Positions 26,031-35,798 of a DNA stretch of 64,000 nt are shown one piece after another. Made by a program: the position numbers and the translations under genes. The stretch's first letter is position 1. Every line of letters begins with the position of its first letter. Under the pieces are notes generated by a model. That model worked only from the letters and a program-made list of their open reading frames with translations. It was not told the DNA's origin and did not search any database. This stretch comes from Candidatus Paralachnospira avium (GTDB lineage: Bacteria; Bacillota; Clostridia; Lachnospirales; Lachnospiraceae), in contig CAJFUL010000051.1 of NCBI GenBank assembly GCA_904420245.1, forward strand, positions 1 through 64,000. Reading direction: 5' to 3'.

Positions 26031-26712
26031 GATTCTGATCGTAGAAGACGAAGAGAGTATCGCGGAACTGGAGAAAGATTATCTGGAGCTTTCCGGTTTT
26101 GAGGTGGAGATAGAGACCGACGGGACAAAGGGGATGGAGCGGGCTCTGGGAGAAGACTTTGACCTGTTCATCCTGGATCTTATGCTGCCGGGGACGGACG
26201 GCTTTGAGATCTGCCGCCAGATCCGGGCCGCGAAGAATACGCCGGTCCTGATGGTGTCTGCCAAGAAGGACGACATCGACAAGATCCGGGGGCTGGGTCT
26301 GGGAGCCGACGACTACATCACCAAGCCCTTCAGCCCCAGCGAGCTGGTGGCCAGGGTAAAAGCGCATCTGGCCAGGTATGAAAGGCTCATCGGGAGCGGG
26401 ATGCCGGAGAATGAGATCATCGAGATCCGGGGGCTGAAGATCGATAAGACGGCCCGCAGGGTCTATGTCAACGGAGAGGAGAAGAACTTCACCACCAAGG
26501 AATTTGACCTTCTCACCTTCCTGGCCCAGAATCCTAACCATGTGTTTACCAAAGACGAGCTGTTCCGGGAAATCTGGGATATGGAGTCGGTGGGAGATAT
26601 TGCCACGGTTACGGTCCATATCAAGAAGATCCGGGAAAAGATCGAGTATAACACAGCGAAGCCCCAGTATATCGAGACCATCTGGGGAGTTGGATACCGG
26701 TTCAAGGTATGA
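26023..26712 (+). CDS. OmpR/PhoB-family response regulator
   Basis: A 229-residue partner of the preceding kinase. In the receiver domain, Glu8-Asp9 form the acidic pocket and Asp52 in LFILDLMLPG is the phosphorylation site. KPFSPSEL contains the conserved lysine. The winged helix ends in WGVGYRFKV. It overlaps the kinase gene by 8 bases and has GGAGG before it. The next gene is a YtvI-like permease 54 bases on, which may be part of the same transcript. Confidence 0.94.
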   Translation: MSKILIVEDEESIAELEKDYLELSGFEVEIETDGTKGMERALGEDFDLFILDLMLPGTDGFEICRQIRAAKNTPVLMVSAKKDDIDKIRGLGLGADDYITKPFSPSELVARVKAHLARYERLIGSGMPENEIIEIRGLKIDKTARRVYVNGEEKNFTTKEFDLLTFLAQNPNHVFTKDELFREIWDMESVGDIATVTVHIKKIREKIEYNTAKPQYIETIWGVGYRFKV

Positions 26713-26766
26713 TGCATAAGGCTCCTTTCCGGCGCGCATACTTCTGTAGAGAGGGAGTGCGTGGCC

Positions 26767-27822
26767 ATGGGACGGAAGCTTTCGGAAAAACAGAAAAAGG
26801 CGCTGCTGGTAACGGGGATCACGGCGGCAGTATATATTTCGCTGAAATATATACTGCCTCTTGTGATCCCTTTTCTGCTGGCGTACTGGACGGCCCTGCT
26901 GATCCGCCCCATTTCCAGACGCCTCCATAAAAGGCTGTATCTGAAGGAGGGCATCTGGGCGTCCCTCTGCGTGGCGGTACTGTTTGCCGGGCTTCTTGCC
27001 GGGCTCTATTTCCTGGGAAAGCTGCTGGTGGAGGAGCTGGCTCTGGCGGCCAGGCGCCTGCCGGTTTATATGAAGTATCTGTGGGGGTGGCTGGACCAGC
27101 TCTGCTGCCGGTGCGACGATACCCTGGGCTTTGCCAGGGGCACGTCCATGGAATTTCTCTATACCCAGTGCGGGAATATCCTGGGAAGCATCCAGGAAAA
27201 AGCAGGCGTCTATGTGATGGACAATTCCATGGGGATCCTGAGATGGATCATCCAGACAGGCGCCGTACTGGCGGTCATATCCATTGGGAGCGTGCTGATG
27301 ATCACGTCCATGGACCGGATCCGCAGATACAGGAACGTATCGGTCTTCCGTCAGGAGATCACGGCCATTACCGGCTGCCTGAGCCGCATAGGAAAAGCCT
27401 TTTTCCGGACTCAGCTGCTGATCATGGCCCTCACCTGCGTCCTATGCGGGACAGGACTGTATCTGCTGGGGAATTCCTACGCGGTGCTGCTGGGCGTGCT
27501 GATCGGTCTTCTGGATGCCCTGCCTGTCTTCGGCACAGGCACCGTGCTGATCCCATGGGCCCTTTTGTCCCTGCTTTTGGGAAACTGGCCCTATGCCATC
27601 GGCCTGACGGTCATCTATGCGCTCTGCTATTTTCTGCGGGAGGTGATGGAGGCAAAGCTCATGGGAGGCCATATGGGGATCCCGCCGCTGGAAATGCTGA
27701 TGAGCATATATATCGGACTGCTTTTATTCGGCGTGGCCGGGTTTATCCTGGGGCCTTTTGCCTTTATGGTGATCAAGGAACTGGTGGAAATGTACGGAGG
27801 AAAGGGAGTCCGGGTTTCATAA
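26767..27822 (+). CDS. AI-2E/YtvI-type membrane permease
   Basis: A 351-residue polytopic protein of the AI-2E transporter family (PF01594). Two hydrophobic helices at the start (ALLVTGITAAVYIS, LVIPFLLAYWTALLI), a soluble middle, and a C-terminal group of about five helices with the family motif GLLDALPVFGTGTVLIPWAL are visible. YtvI members are made during sporulation in Bacillus, so a sporulation role is possible, but the neighbouring two-component genes do not demand it. ATG 26767 lies 9 bases after GAGAGGGAG; GTG 26761 is too close to that site. Confidence 0.88.
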   Translation: MGRKLSEKQKKALLVTGITAAVYISLKYILPLVIPFLLAYWTALLIRPISRRLHKRLYLKEGIWASLCVAVLFAGLLAGLYFLGKLLVEELALAARRLPVYMKYLWGWLDQLCCRCDDTLGFARGTSMEFLYTQCGNILGSIQEKAGVYVMDNSMGILRWIIQTGAVLAVISIGSVLMITSMDRIRRYRNVSVFRQEITAITGCLSRIGKAFFRTQLLIMALTCVLCGTGLYLLGNSYAVLLGVLIGLLDALPVFGTGTVLIPWALLSLLLGNWPYAIGLTVIYALCYFLREVMEAKLMGGHMGIPPLEMLMSIYIGLLLFGVAGFILGPFAFMVIKELVEMYGGKGVRVS

Positions 27823-27837
27823 GAATCGGCAATTTGT

Positions 27838-27867
27838 TTGACAGAAGGAAACGGTCTGGAGTATACT
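27838..27867 (+). promoter_or_regulatory. Sigma-A promoter of the zinc-ribbon gene
   Basis: TTGACA, 18 bases, TATACT, 46 bases before the start codon. Confidence 0.8.
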
Positions 27868-27913
27868 GAAATTATAAAGACTGATTGGCGCCATTGTGCA
27901 GAAAGGAGCCTGT

Positions 27914-30004
27914 ATGTATTGCGTAAACTGTGGTGCAAAGCTGAATGACGGCGACCGTTTTTGTGAAAACTGCGGCACTCCGGTATGGGAGGAGCCTGCG
28001 GCTGTTGATACAGAGATGGGAGGGGGGCCGGCACCGGAAGGGACCGCGGAGCCTGTGTCCGGAGACGTGCCGGAAGGAACCGCGCCGGAGGCGGAAATCC
28101 CGGAGGAAGCTCCGGTTCCTGTTTCCAAGGCTGTGCAGGAGGAGACCTCTGGACCGGCGGAGGAAGCGCAGGAGCGTTTCTCCGGGCCCGTCTCTGAGGA
28201 AATCCCGGAGGAAAACTCTGCTCCTGTTTCTGAAGAAGCGCCGGGAGAAGCTCAGGATGTGGTCTCTGAGGAGGCTTCCGGGACAGTTCCGGAGGCGGCA
28301 GGCCAGACGGCGGGAGCGGACGGAGAGAAGACGGCGGAGGAAGCTGCTTTTCCGGAGGATGCTACGGTTCCTCTGACTCCTCCCGGCGGGCAGGAGGGCC
28401 GTCCGGACAATATCCCCAATCTGGAAAAAAAGATCATGAAGAATATGGAAGATGAGCTGATCTTCGAGATGCCGGAGGCTGTGATGGGCGCGGAGCGGAC
28501 GCAGCAGGGATATGGAGGCCGGCCGCCCCGGGGAAATGGGGCCTGGCAGTCCGCTCCCGGCCAGGGCGGCCCGTATCCGGGAGGCGCAGGCTATGGAGGC
28601 CAGCCGATGCCGGGATATGGAGACCCCGGACACGGAGGCGGAGAGCCGCCGGTATATGAGACTTACATATCCGGTGACGGAAAGAAACCGCCCAAGAAGA
28701 AGAAAAAGAAAAAAGCCCTGATCATCACGCTGGTCTGTGTGATCGTGGCCCTGCTGGCAGCTCTCGTCATCTTCCTGTTCATCTTCATGAATCCTGAGAG
28801 ACGGCTGAGATCCTATATCCAGGACCGGGACTGGGGACGGGTGGAAGAGCTCTATGAGGATAAGTTCGCTGACAGCGACAGGCAGGATAAGGCGGATGAG
28901 ATCCTCAGGCAGGAGGTGGATGACCTCTGCGCTGAATTTGAAAACGGCACCATGGATTATCCCACTGTGAAGCGGCATTTGAGCGCCATTGCCGATTTCT
29001 GGGAGGATGCGTATGTTCAGGACGCCATGGACCGTATGCGTACCCTCTACGATTCCAGGTCGGCCTTTGAAGAGGCGGAAGCGGCCATGGCGGAGGAGCG
29101 GTATGAAGAGGCCATCGGTCTTTATGAACAGGTGGCGGAAACGGATCCCAATTACCAGACGGCCCAGGAGAAGCTGGAGACGGCAAGATCCCAGTACAGG
29201 AGCCAGATCCTGGAGGATGTGGACCAGTACGAGAAGGATGAGGATTTTGCGGGAGCGGCGGAGCTTTTGGAAAATGCCCTGCTGGTCCTTCCCGGAGATA
29301 CACAGCTGGAAGCACGGCGGGATGAAATGAAGGAAGCAGAGGAGGAGTATCTGCTCCAGACTGTGCTGGAGCAGGCGGAGTCCTTCGCCAAGGCCGGTAA
29401 TTATTTCAGCGCCATCGATGTGATCGAAAAGGCTCTGGAAGAGGATCCTGGAAATACAGAACTGGAAGCGGCCTACGAGGACTACTGCCAGCAGTATGAA
29501 GAGGATATCCTGGCCAAGGCGGAAGCGGCCCTGGGGAGCAGCAAGAATTACGATGCGGCTCTGATCGTGCTGGACAATGCCATCAATACTTTGGATGGGG
29601 ATTATCCGGATATTGAGCAGGCTCTCCGGGAGAAGCGGGAAGAATATGTGCAGGAACAGCTGGCCCAGAGCGCTCAGGCCAATGAGGCGGCAGCTCTGGC
29701 AGGCGTATGGCAGGGTTCGCAGGTCATCGGAAACGGCATTACCATGAGCGCCCAGGATTTCCTGACTTATTCCGGAATGAGCAGCGAAAGGCTCTATATG
29801 GAATTCCACGCGGACGGAGCCCTCTATGTGGATCTGCTGGGACAGGAGGCAAACGGCACCTGGCAGAAGGATCCTGCCGGAAGCAATGCGTATATCCTGA
29901 CCATCCAGGGGGACGGACAGCAGGTGACCCTGGAGGCGGACGGCACCATGAGGATGGAGCTGGGCGACGTGGTCCTGATCTTTGCCAAGGCTCCTACAGC
30001 TTGA
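27914..30004 (+). CDS. Zinc-ribbon membrane protein with helical repeats
   Basis: A 696-residue protein. The N-terminal zinc ribbon has Cys3, Cys6, Cys17 and Cys20 (CVNC and CENC). Residues 25-265 are disordered, first Pro/Glu/Val repeats and then a Gly/Pro/Tyr-rich stretch. A run of lysines precedes a membrane helix at 268-292. The outside part, 300-590, is helical with TPR-like pairs (EEAIGLYEQVAETDPNYQ, FSAIDVIEKALEEDPGN). The last 100 residues form a small beta domain resembling stress-response lipocalin-like folds. The function is unknown; such zinc-ribbon anchor proteins are common in Clostridia. AAAGGAG precedes ATG 27914. The stop codon overlaps the next promoter. Confidence 0.85.
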   Translation: MYCVNCGAKLNDGDRFCENCGTPVWEEPAAVDTEMGGGPAPEGTAEPVSGDVPEGTAPEAEIPEEAPVPVSKAVQEETSGPAEEAQERFSGPVSEEIPEENSAPVSEEAPGEAQDVVSEEASGTVPEAAGQTAGADGEKTAEEAAFPEDATVPLTPPGGQEGRPDNIPNLEKKIMKNMEDELIFEMPEAVMGAERTQQGYGGRPPRGNGAWQSAPGQGGPYPGGAGYGGQPMPGYGDPGHGGGEPPVYETYISGDGKKPPKKKKKKKALIITLVCVIVALLAALVIFLFIFMNPERRLRSYIQDRDWGRVEELYEDKFADSDRQDKADEILRQEVDDLCAEFENGTMDYPTVKRHLSAIADFWEDAYVQDAMDRMRTLYDSRSAFEEAEAAMAEERYEEAIGLYEQVAETDPNYQTAQEKLETARSQYRSQILEDVDQYEKDEDFAGAAELLENALLVLPGDTQLEARRDEMKEAEEEYLLQTVLEQAESFAKAGNYFSAIDVIEKALEEDPGNTELEAAYEDYCQQYEEDILAKAEAALGSSKNYDAALIVLDNAINTLDGDYPDIEQALREKREEYVQEQLAQSAQANEAAALAGVWQGSQVIGNGITMSAQDFLTYSGMSSERLYMEFHADGALYVDLLGQEANGTWQKDPAGSNAYILTIQGDGQQVTLEADGTMRMELGDVVLIFAKAPTA

Positions 30005-30029
30005 CAAATACAGGGAATTCCTTTAGAAT
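30001..30029 (+). promoter_or_regulatory. Sigma-A promoter of the T-box/proS unit
   Basis: TTGACA, 17 bases, TAGAAT. The -35 overlaps the stop codon of the preceding gene. Confidence 0.8.
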
Positions 30030-30035
30030 GTTCTA

Positions 30036-30266
30036 TATTCAACGTGGCGCAGAAGAGGATCAGTAAGCATTGCCGGTCAGCCCAGAGAGGGGGCGGCGCT
30101 GGAAAGCCCTCCTGATACGGATGCCGAACCTGCCTTGGAGCCCCATATGAAAGTATGGCGTATTTCCGGCGTTATCGGAATCTGAGAGGACCGGCCTGTC
30201 CGGTCAATGAGGGTGGTACCGCCGGATCTTGGCCCCTCGCTCCTGGATGGAGCGGGGGGCTTTTTT
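30036..30266 (+). ncRNA. T-box riboswitch, proline-specific
   Basis: The T-box proper is AGGGTGGTACCGCC at 30210-30223, which matches the consensus that pairs with the uncharged tRNA acceptor end. Stem I shows the typical AGAGAGG and GGCGCTGG elements near 30083-30102. The candidate specifier is CCT at 30129-30131, in the usual GAA-codon context, which reads proline. The terminator is at 30231-30266 (GGCCCCTCGCTCC with GGAGCGGGGGGC, then TTTTTT). Uncharged tRNA-Pro would stabilise the antiterminator and allow proS to be read. Confidence 0.92.
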
Positions 30267-30355
30267 ACTACATGGGACCGCGCTGCGGCGGAGAAGGATC
30301 TTGCCGCTTATACGGCCCGCCGCAGGCGGGGATCCCGCAAAAGCGGAATCCTTTT
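30266..30355 (+). repeat. Terminator-associated repeat inside the proS leader
   Basis: Directly after the T-box terminator T-run comes TACATGGGACCGCGCTGCG then GCGGAGAAGGATC, then CTTGCCGCTTATACGGCCCG and CCGCAGGCGGGGATCC. It carries the middle module and the GC-rich module but not the palindrome. It and the following GC-rich bases make a 312-base spacer between terminator and proS, where I see no gene. Confidence 0.75.
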
Positions 30356-30578
30356 TATTCCGGTGGGAACGAGCTTTTGCACAGATCCGGTCGGAGGAAT
30401 ACGCAGCAGAAAGAGATCCTGCGGCGGAGCGGAGGCAGCAGGGCAGTGTCCCGGTCTTCATGGGGCCTGTTTTTGGCGGCGGCTCCCGAAGAGAGGACGC
30501 TCCGCAGGCCGGGATCCGGCAGGAAAGAGAACCGGCGCCGCGGCAGGCGGCGCATGACAGAAAGAAAAGGAGAAGATC

Positions 30579-32018
30579 ATGGCAAAGGAAAAGAAGCTGG
30601 TAGAGTCCATTACTTCCATGAGCGAAGATTTCGCCCAGTGGTATACGGACGTGGTAAAGAAAGCAGAATTGGTGGAATATTCCAATGTGAGGGGATGTAT
30701 GATCATCCGTCCCGATGGGTACGCCATCTGGGAAAATATCCAGAAAGAACTGGACCGCAGATTCAAGGAAACAGGTGTGGAAAATGTCTATATGCCCATG
30801 TTCATCCCGGAGAGCCTGCTCCAGAAGGAGAAGGACCATGTGGAAGGCTTTGCTCCGGAAGTGGCCTGGGTGACCCAGGGCGGCATGGAAACCCTGCAGG
30901 AGAGACTCTGCGTGCGGCCCACGTCGGAGACCTTGTTCTGCGACTTTTATTCCAAGATCATCCAGTCCCACAGAGACCTTCCCAAGCTCTATAATCAGTG
31001 GTGCTCCGTAGTCCGCTGGGAAAAGACGACACGTCCCTTCCTGCGTTCCGCGGAATTCCTGTGGCAGGAGGGCCATACGGCTCATGCCACCGCGGAGGAA
31101 GCGGAGGAGAGGACGATCCAGATACTGAATCTCTATGCGGATTTCTGCGAAGAGGTTTTGGCGATCCCTGTCATCAAGGGAAAGAAGACCGATAAGGAAA
31201 AATTCGCGGGAGCCCATTCCACCTACACCATCGAGGCCATGATGCATGACGGAAAGGCTCTCCAGTCCGGCACCAGCCACAATTTCGGCGACGGCTTCGC
31301 CAGGGCCTTCAACATCCAGTATTCGGACAAGGAAAACCAGCTTCAGTATGTGCATCAGACTTCCTGGGGAATGTCCACCCGCATCATCGGCGCCCTGATC
31401 ATGGTGCACGGCGATGACAGCGGCTTGAAGCTTCCGCCCAGGATCGCGCCGGTGCAGGCGATGGTGATCCCCATTGCCCAGAGGAAGGAAGGGGTCATGG
31501 AGAAGGCGGAAGAGCTGCGGGATGTGCTGAGGGCCGCAGGTATCCGGGCCAAGCTGGACGGTTCTGACAAGAGCCCGGGCTGGAAGTTTAGCGAGCAGGA
31601 GATGAGGGGGATCCCCATCCGCGTGGAGATCGGTCCCAAGGACATCGAGGAGAACCAGGCTGTCATCGTGCGCCGGGATACCAGGGAAAAGATCACCGTG
31701 TCCCTGGATGAGCTGGGAAATAAGGCGGCGGAGATCCTGGAGACCATCCAGCAGGATATGCTGGCCAGAGCCAGGGAGCATCTGGCAAGCCATATTTACA
31801 CGGCCAGGACTTATGACGAGTTCAAGGAGATCATTGCCGGGAAGCCCGGTTTCGTAAAGATGATGTGGTGCGGAGACGAGGCCTGCGAGTTAAAGGTCAA
31901 GGAAGACACCACGGCCACTTCCCGCTGCATGCCTTTTGAGCAGGAGCAGATCACGGATGTCTGCCCCATCTGCGGGAAGCCGGCCAAGACCATGGTGTAC
32001 TGGGGAAAGGCTTACTAA
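30579..32018 (+). CDS. proS: Proline--tRNA ligase, archaeal/eukaryal-type
   Basis: A 479-residue class II synthetase. Motif 2 lies in [23 protein letters not shown] and [20 protein letters not shown], with the HTAHAT segment after it. Motif 3 is near [18 protein letters not shown]. The anticodon-binding domain and a C-terminal zinc-like domain ([16 protein letters not shown]) with a terminal tyrosine mark the short type 3 form without the INS editing domain. It charges tRNA-Pro in the cytosol and is controlled by the T-box. AAAGGAGAAG before ATG 30579. Confidence 0.96.
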   Translation: MAKEKKLVESITSMSEDFAQWYTDVVKKAELVEYSNVRGCMIIRPDGYAIWENIQKELDRRFKETGVENVYMPMFIPESLLQKEKDHVEGFAPEVAWVTQGGMETLQERLCVRPTSETLFCDFYSKIIQSHRDLPKLYNQWCSVVRWEKTTRPFLRSAEFLWQEGHTAHATAEEAEERTIQILNLYADFCEEVLAIPVIKGKKTDKEKFAGAHSTYTIEAMMHDGKALQSGTSHNFGDGFARAFNIQYSDKENQLQYVHQTSWGMSTRIIGALIMVHGDDSGLKLPPRIAPVQAMVIPIAQRKEGVMEKAEELRDVLRAAGIRAKLDGSDKSPGWKFSEQEMRGIPIRVEIGPKDIEENQAVIVRRDTREKITVSLDELGNKAAEILETIQQDMLARAREHLASHIYTARTYDEFKEIIAGKPGFVKMMWCGDEACELKVKEDTTATSRCMPFEQEQITDVCPICGKPAKTMVYWGKAY

Positions 32019-32061
32019 ATAAAGCTGACAGAATTTTGATAAAGAATTGACATTTCGGGGC

Positions 32062-32090
32062 TTGACAAATGCTTAACAACGTGGTACGAT
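32062..32090 (+). promoter_or_regulatory. Sigma-A promoter of fhs
   Basis: TTGACA, 17 bases, TACGAT with an extended TGG before the -10. A second TTGACA lies at 32047-32052. Confidence 0.75.
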
Positions 32091-32104
32091 ACAACCATCA
32101 AAAC

Positions 32105-32216
32105 AAACGAAGCTCCGGTTACTGACGGATAATTGTGGAGTACCACAGTGGAATCGGAGTCATAGTGAGCCGACCGTCTGGGCAGCATTTGGGATTACCG
32201 GATGTTGCCCTTTTTT
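32105..32216 (+). ncRNA. ZTP (pfl motif) riboswitch
   Basis: The two conserved parts of the pfl motif are seen: CTCCGGTTACTGACGG with its partner GGAATCGGAG at the 5' side, and the diagnostic GCCGACCGTCTGGGCA at about 32169-32184. The 3' part overlaps a terminator (TGGGCAGCAT and ATGTTGCCC, then TTTTTT to 32216). Binding of ZTP or ZMP, which build up when 10-formyl-THF is short, should prevent termination and turn on fhs, a common target of this class. Confidence 0.88.
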
Positions 32217-32286
32217 GTACCAAAAACACGGCGGATGCGCCGGTACGGAAAACCGCGGGCGGGTATTTATAGGAGGGTGAAAGATT

Positions 32287-33978
32287 ATGGGATTCAAGAG
32301 CGACATTGAGATTGCACAGGAATGTACCATGAAGCCGATCATGGAGATCGCGGCGAAAGCAGGCATCGATGAGAAGTATGTGGAGCAGTACGGCAAGTAC
32401 AAGGCCAAGATCGATTACAATCTGATCCGGGAGACCGACAAGAAGGACGGCAAGCTGATCCTGGTGACGGCCATCAATCCGACGCCTGCCGGCGAAGGCA
32501 AGACGACCACCAGCGTAGGTCTTGCGGACGGCCTCGCAAAGATCGGCAAGAATGTTGTAGTAGCTCTCCGCGAGCCCTCTTTAGGCCCGGTATTCGGTGT
32601 AAAGGGCGGCGCAGCCGGCGGCGGCTATGCTCAGGTAGTTCCCATGGAAGACATCAACCTTCACTTCACCGGTGATTTCCACGCCATCGGCGCAGCCAAC
32701 AACCTGCTGGCAGCCATGATCGACAACCATATCTTCCAGGGCAATGAGCTGAATATCGACCCCAGGAAGGTCACCTGGAGAAGATGTGTGGATATGAATG
32801 ACCGTCAGCTCCGAAACGTAGTGGACGGCCTCGGCGGCAGGACCAACGGAACTCCCCGTGAGGACGGATACGACATCACCGTTGCATCCGAGATCATGGC
32901 AGTGCTCTGCCTGGCCAGCGACATCAACGACCTGAAGGCAAGACTTGGCCGCCTGATCGTTGGATATACCTACGGAAAAGTTTCCGAGCAGAAGCCTGTG
33001 ACGGCTCATGACCTTCACGCAGAAGGCGCCATGGCAGCCCTCCTGAAGGATGCCCTGAAGCCCAACCTGGTACAGACCCTGGAGGGGACTCCGGCCATCG
33101 TACACGGCGGACCTTTTGCCAATATCGCTCACGGCTGCAACTCCGTAACGGCCACCAAGATGGCCATGAAGCTGGCGGATTACACCGTAACAGAGGCTGG
33201 CTTCGGCGCTGACCTGGGTGCTGAGAAGTTCCTGGACATCAAGTGCCGTATGGCAGGCTTAAAGCCCAACGCGGTTGTTATCGTAGCCACTGTAAGGGCT
33301 CTGAAATACAACGGCGGCGTGCCCAAGGCCGAGCTCAACAATGAGAACCTGGAAGCTCTTGAGAAGGGTCTTCCCAACCTGCTGAAGCATGTGAGCAATA
33401 TCACCAACGTATATAAGCTGCCCTGCGTAGTTGCCATCAACGAATTCCCTACCGATACTCAGGCTGAGGTCGAGCTGGTGGAGAGAAAGTGCAAGGAGCT
33501 GGGTGTAAACGTAGTGCTGTCCCAGGTATGGGCCAAGGGCGGCGAAGGCGGAAAGGCTCTGGCTGAAGAAGTCGTGAGACTCTGCGATATGCCCAACGAC
33601 AGCTTCTCCTTCTCCTACGAACTGGAAGGTACCAGCATCGAAGAGAAGCTGAACCAGATCACGCAGAAGATCTACGGCGGAAAGGGCGCAGTCCTGACGG
33701 CCGCGGCTCAGAAGCAGGCGAAGCAGCTTGAAGATATGGGCTATGGAAACTGCCCGATCTGCGTTGCCAAGACGCAGTACAGCCTGACCGATGATGAGAA
33801 GAAGCTGGGCGCTCCCACGGACTTCGAGATCACCGTAAGGAACCTGAAGATCTCCGCAGGCGCAGGCTTCATCGTAGCTCTGACCGGTGAGATCATGACC
33901 ATGCCCGGACTTCCCAAGGTACCCGCTGCCGAGAAGATCGACGTGGATGAGACCGGAAAGATCACAGGTCTGTTCTAA
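32287..33978 (+). CDS. fhs: Formate--tetrahydrofolate ligase
   Basis: A 563-residue cytosolic enzyme making 10-formyl-THF from formate, THF and ATP, used in purine synthesis and one-carbon metabolism. The P-loop [12 protein letters not shown] is at about 61-72, with [21 protein letters not shown] after it and [12 protein letters not shown] near the end. Its codons (more GTA/GTT, GCA and CTT) differ from the GC-rich neighbours, as is usual for very highly expressed genes. GGAGGGTG precedes ATG 32287. Expression is controlled by the ZTP riboswitch. Confidence 0.97.
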   Translation: MGFKSDIEIAQECTMKPIMEIAAKAGIDEKYVEQYGKYKAKIDYNLIRETDKKDGKLILVTAINPTPAGEGKTTTSVGLADGLAKIGKNVVVALREPSLGPVFGVKGGAAGGGYAQVVPMEDINLHFTGDFHAIGAANNLLAAMIDNHIFQGNELNIDPRKVTWRRCVDMNDRQLRNVVDGLGGRTNGTPREDGYDITVASEIMAVLCLASDINDLKARLGRLIVGYTYGKVSEQKPVTAHDLHAEGAMAALLKDALKPNLVQTLEGTPAIVHGGPFANIAHGCNSVTATKMAMKLADYTVTEAGFGADLGAEKFLDIKCRMAGLKPNAVVIVATVRALKYNGGVPKAELNNENLEALEKGLPNLLKHVSNITNVYKLPCVVAINEFPTDTQAEVELVERKCKELGVNVVLSQVWAKGGEGGKALAEEVVRLCDMPNDSFSFSYELEGTSIEEKLNQITQKIYGGKGAVLTAAAQKQAKQLEDMGYGNCPICVAKTQYSLTDDEKKLGAPTDFEITVRNLKISAGAGFIVALTGEIMTMPGLPKVPAAEKIDVDETGKITGLF

Positions 33979-33997
33979 ATTTCATAAACTGTTTTTT

Positions 33998-34031
33998 AGC
34001 GGCACGGCCGGAGGGCTGTGCCGCTCTTTTT
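33998..34031 (+). terminator. Terminator after fhs
   Basis: AGCGGCACGGCC and GGCTGTGCCGCT pair with loop GGAG, followed by CTTTTT. Confidence 0.92.
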
Positions 34032-34140
34032 GTTCTATAGGAAACTTCGTTTCCATAGAGCAAAACATTCCATGAGATCACACTGCGGCAGGATCCTTTT
34101 TTGGCGCTATGGGACCATACTGCGGCGGAGAGGATCCGGC
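34027..34140 (+). repeat. Terminator-associated repeat, full copy with doubled module
   Basis: The palindrome TTTTTGTTCTATAGGAAAC / GTTTCCATAGAGCAAAA is at 34027-34065, sharing the terminator T-tract. ACTGCGGCAGGATCC at 34082-34096 and GGGACCATACTGCGG then CGGAGAGGATCC at 34111-34136 are two versions of the middle module, separated by a T-run. The rest of the 448-base gap up to 34380 is GC-rich, with no supported gene. Confidence 0.82.
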
Positions 34141-34385
34141 CGTTTTCAAGCGAGAGATGTCAGCATTTCGCGGCCCGCCGGACTTTTTGTCCCGCGGAAA
34201 ATCGCGTTCTCCATGGAGGAAAGTGTTCTGCGGGGCTGCGGCTGCCGCAGGGAGAGCGCCGTCTGTTTTCCGGCGCCTGGCGGCACTTGCAGAGCTGTCC
34301 GTGGGTCCTGCCGCGGGATCGGAACCATGGCGCGGAGGTCATTCTCTGTTCTGTTTTTTCAGGCGATGCGAAGCCGGGTGAATTA

Positions 34386-34394
34386 TGCTATAAT
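34386..34394 (+). promoter_or_regulatory. Extended -10 promoter of cca
   Basis: TGCTATAAT is a perfect -10 with the TGn extension, 32 bases before the start. There is no clear -35. Confidence 0.6.
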
Positions 34395-34426
34395 GAAATA
34401 CAAAGACGAAAAAAGGAGGCAGGGAT

Positions 34427-35761
34427 ATGACCATCAACATCCCTTCTCATGTGGAGATGATCATAGACAGGCTGGGATCTGCCGGTTTTGAAGCCTACGC
34501 GGTGGGGGGCTGCGTGCGGGATTCGCTCCTGGGGCGGAAGCCGGAGGACTGGGACATCACGACGTCGGCCAGGCCGCATCAGGTGAAGGCTCTGTTTGGC
34601 AGGACGGTGGACACAGGGATCCGGCACGGGACGGTAACGGTCCTGATGGGCGGCTGCGGCTACGAGGTGACCACTTACCGGGTGGACGGAGAATATGAGG
34701 ATGGACGCCATCCGAAGGATGTGGCTTTTACGGCCAGTCTGGAGGAAGACCTGAAACGGCGGGATTTTACCATAAATGCCATGGCCTACAGCCCCGGAGA
34801 CGGGATCATCGATAAATTCCACGGGATGGAGGATCTGAAGGCAGGGATCATCCGCTGCGTTGGAAACGCCGGAGAGCGGTTCACGGAAGACGCCCTCAGG
34901 ATCCTGAGAGCGGTGAGGTTTTCTGCCCAGCTGGGTTTTTCCATCGAAGACGAGACACAGGAAGCCATCCGCCGGATGGCGGGACGGCTGCAGTTGATCA
35001 GCCGGGAACGGATCCAGGCGGAGCTTGACAAGCTGCTCTGCTCGTCTCACCCGGAATATTTCAGAAAGGCTTATGAGCTGGGGATCACGAAAGTCGTGCT
35101 GCCGGAGTTTGACGCGGCCATGAAAACGCCCCAGAGAAACCGGTACCATCAGCTTTCGGTGGGAGAGCATACTCTGAAGACTCTGGGGCAGATCCGGGCG
35201 GACCGGGTGCTCCGGTGGACCATGCTGCTCCACGATCTGGGCAAGACGGAGACCATGTCCGAGGATCCGGACGGCACCATCCATTTCTACGGACACGCGA
35301 AAAAAAGCGCGGAAATGGCCAGGCGCATCATGAAGGGACTGAAGTTTGACAATGCTGCGCTGGATGCCGTCACTCTGCTGGTGACTTATCACGATTTTCC
35401 CTTCGAGATCTCGCCGAAGGGGGTGCGGAAAGCCATGAACCGTACAGGAGAGCTGTTCCCGGCTCTGCTGGAGGTCTGCACCGCCGACAGCATGGGAAAG
35501 AGTTCCTATGCGCAGGAAACGTATCTGCCCAAGCTGGAGCTGGTAAAGAAATATTATGAAGAGATCAAAGCGGCCGGCGATTGCGTGGCGTTAAAGGATC
35601 TGGCGATCCGGGGGGCGGATCTGATCGCGGCCGGCATGAAGCCGGGGAAAGAGATGGGCAGGTGCCTGGAGGAATGTCTGGAGCTGGTCCTGGAAGCGCC
35701 GGAGAAAAACGAAAGGGAATACCTGCTGGAGTTTTGTCTCAAAAAGCAGGATGAAAAATAA
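34427..35761 (+). CDS. cca: CCA tRNA nucleotidyltransferase with HD domain
   Basis: A 444-residue class II nucleotidyltransferase that adds or repairs the 3' CCA of tRNAs. The head has GGCVRDSLLGRKPEDWDITTSA with the catalytic aspartates, GTVTV, RRDFTINAMAY and the ribose-binding RFTEDALRILRAVRFSAQLGF. The C-terminal half contains an HD domain (LLHDLGKT at about 268-275, then YHDF). AAAAGGAGG precedes ATG 34427. The small membrane protein gene follows after 37 bases. Confidence 0.95.
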   Translation: MTINIPSHVEMIIDRLGSAGFEAYAVGGCVRDSLLGRKPEDWDITTSARPHQVKALFGRTVDTGIRHGTVTVLMGGCGYEVTTYRVDGEYEDGRHPKDVAFTASLEEDLKRRDFTINAMAYSPGDGIIDKFHGMEDLKAGIIRCVGNAGERFTEDALRILRAVRFSAQLGFSIEDETQEAIRRMAGRLQLISRERIQAELDKLLCSSHPEYFRKAYELGITKVVLPEFDAAMKTPQRNRYHQLSVGEHTLKTLGQIRADRVLRWTMLLHDLGKTETMSEDPDGTIHFYGHAKKSAEMARRIMKGLKFDNAALDAVTLLVTYHDFPFEISPKGVRKAMNRTGELFPALLEVCTADSMGKSSYAQETYLPKLELVKKYYEEIKAAGDCVALKDLAIRGADLIAAGMKPGKEMGRCLEECLELVLEAPEKNEREYLLEFCLKKQDEK

Positions 35762-35798
35762 AGAAGCCCGGAGAAACACCGGAGCTGGAAGGAGAAAA

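Noticed and set aside
34018..34491. Open frames of 90-157 codons before cca
   Set aside because: They run through the repeat and its GC-rich tail, with Arg/Gly/Ser-rich translations, no ribosome site and no conserved motif.
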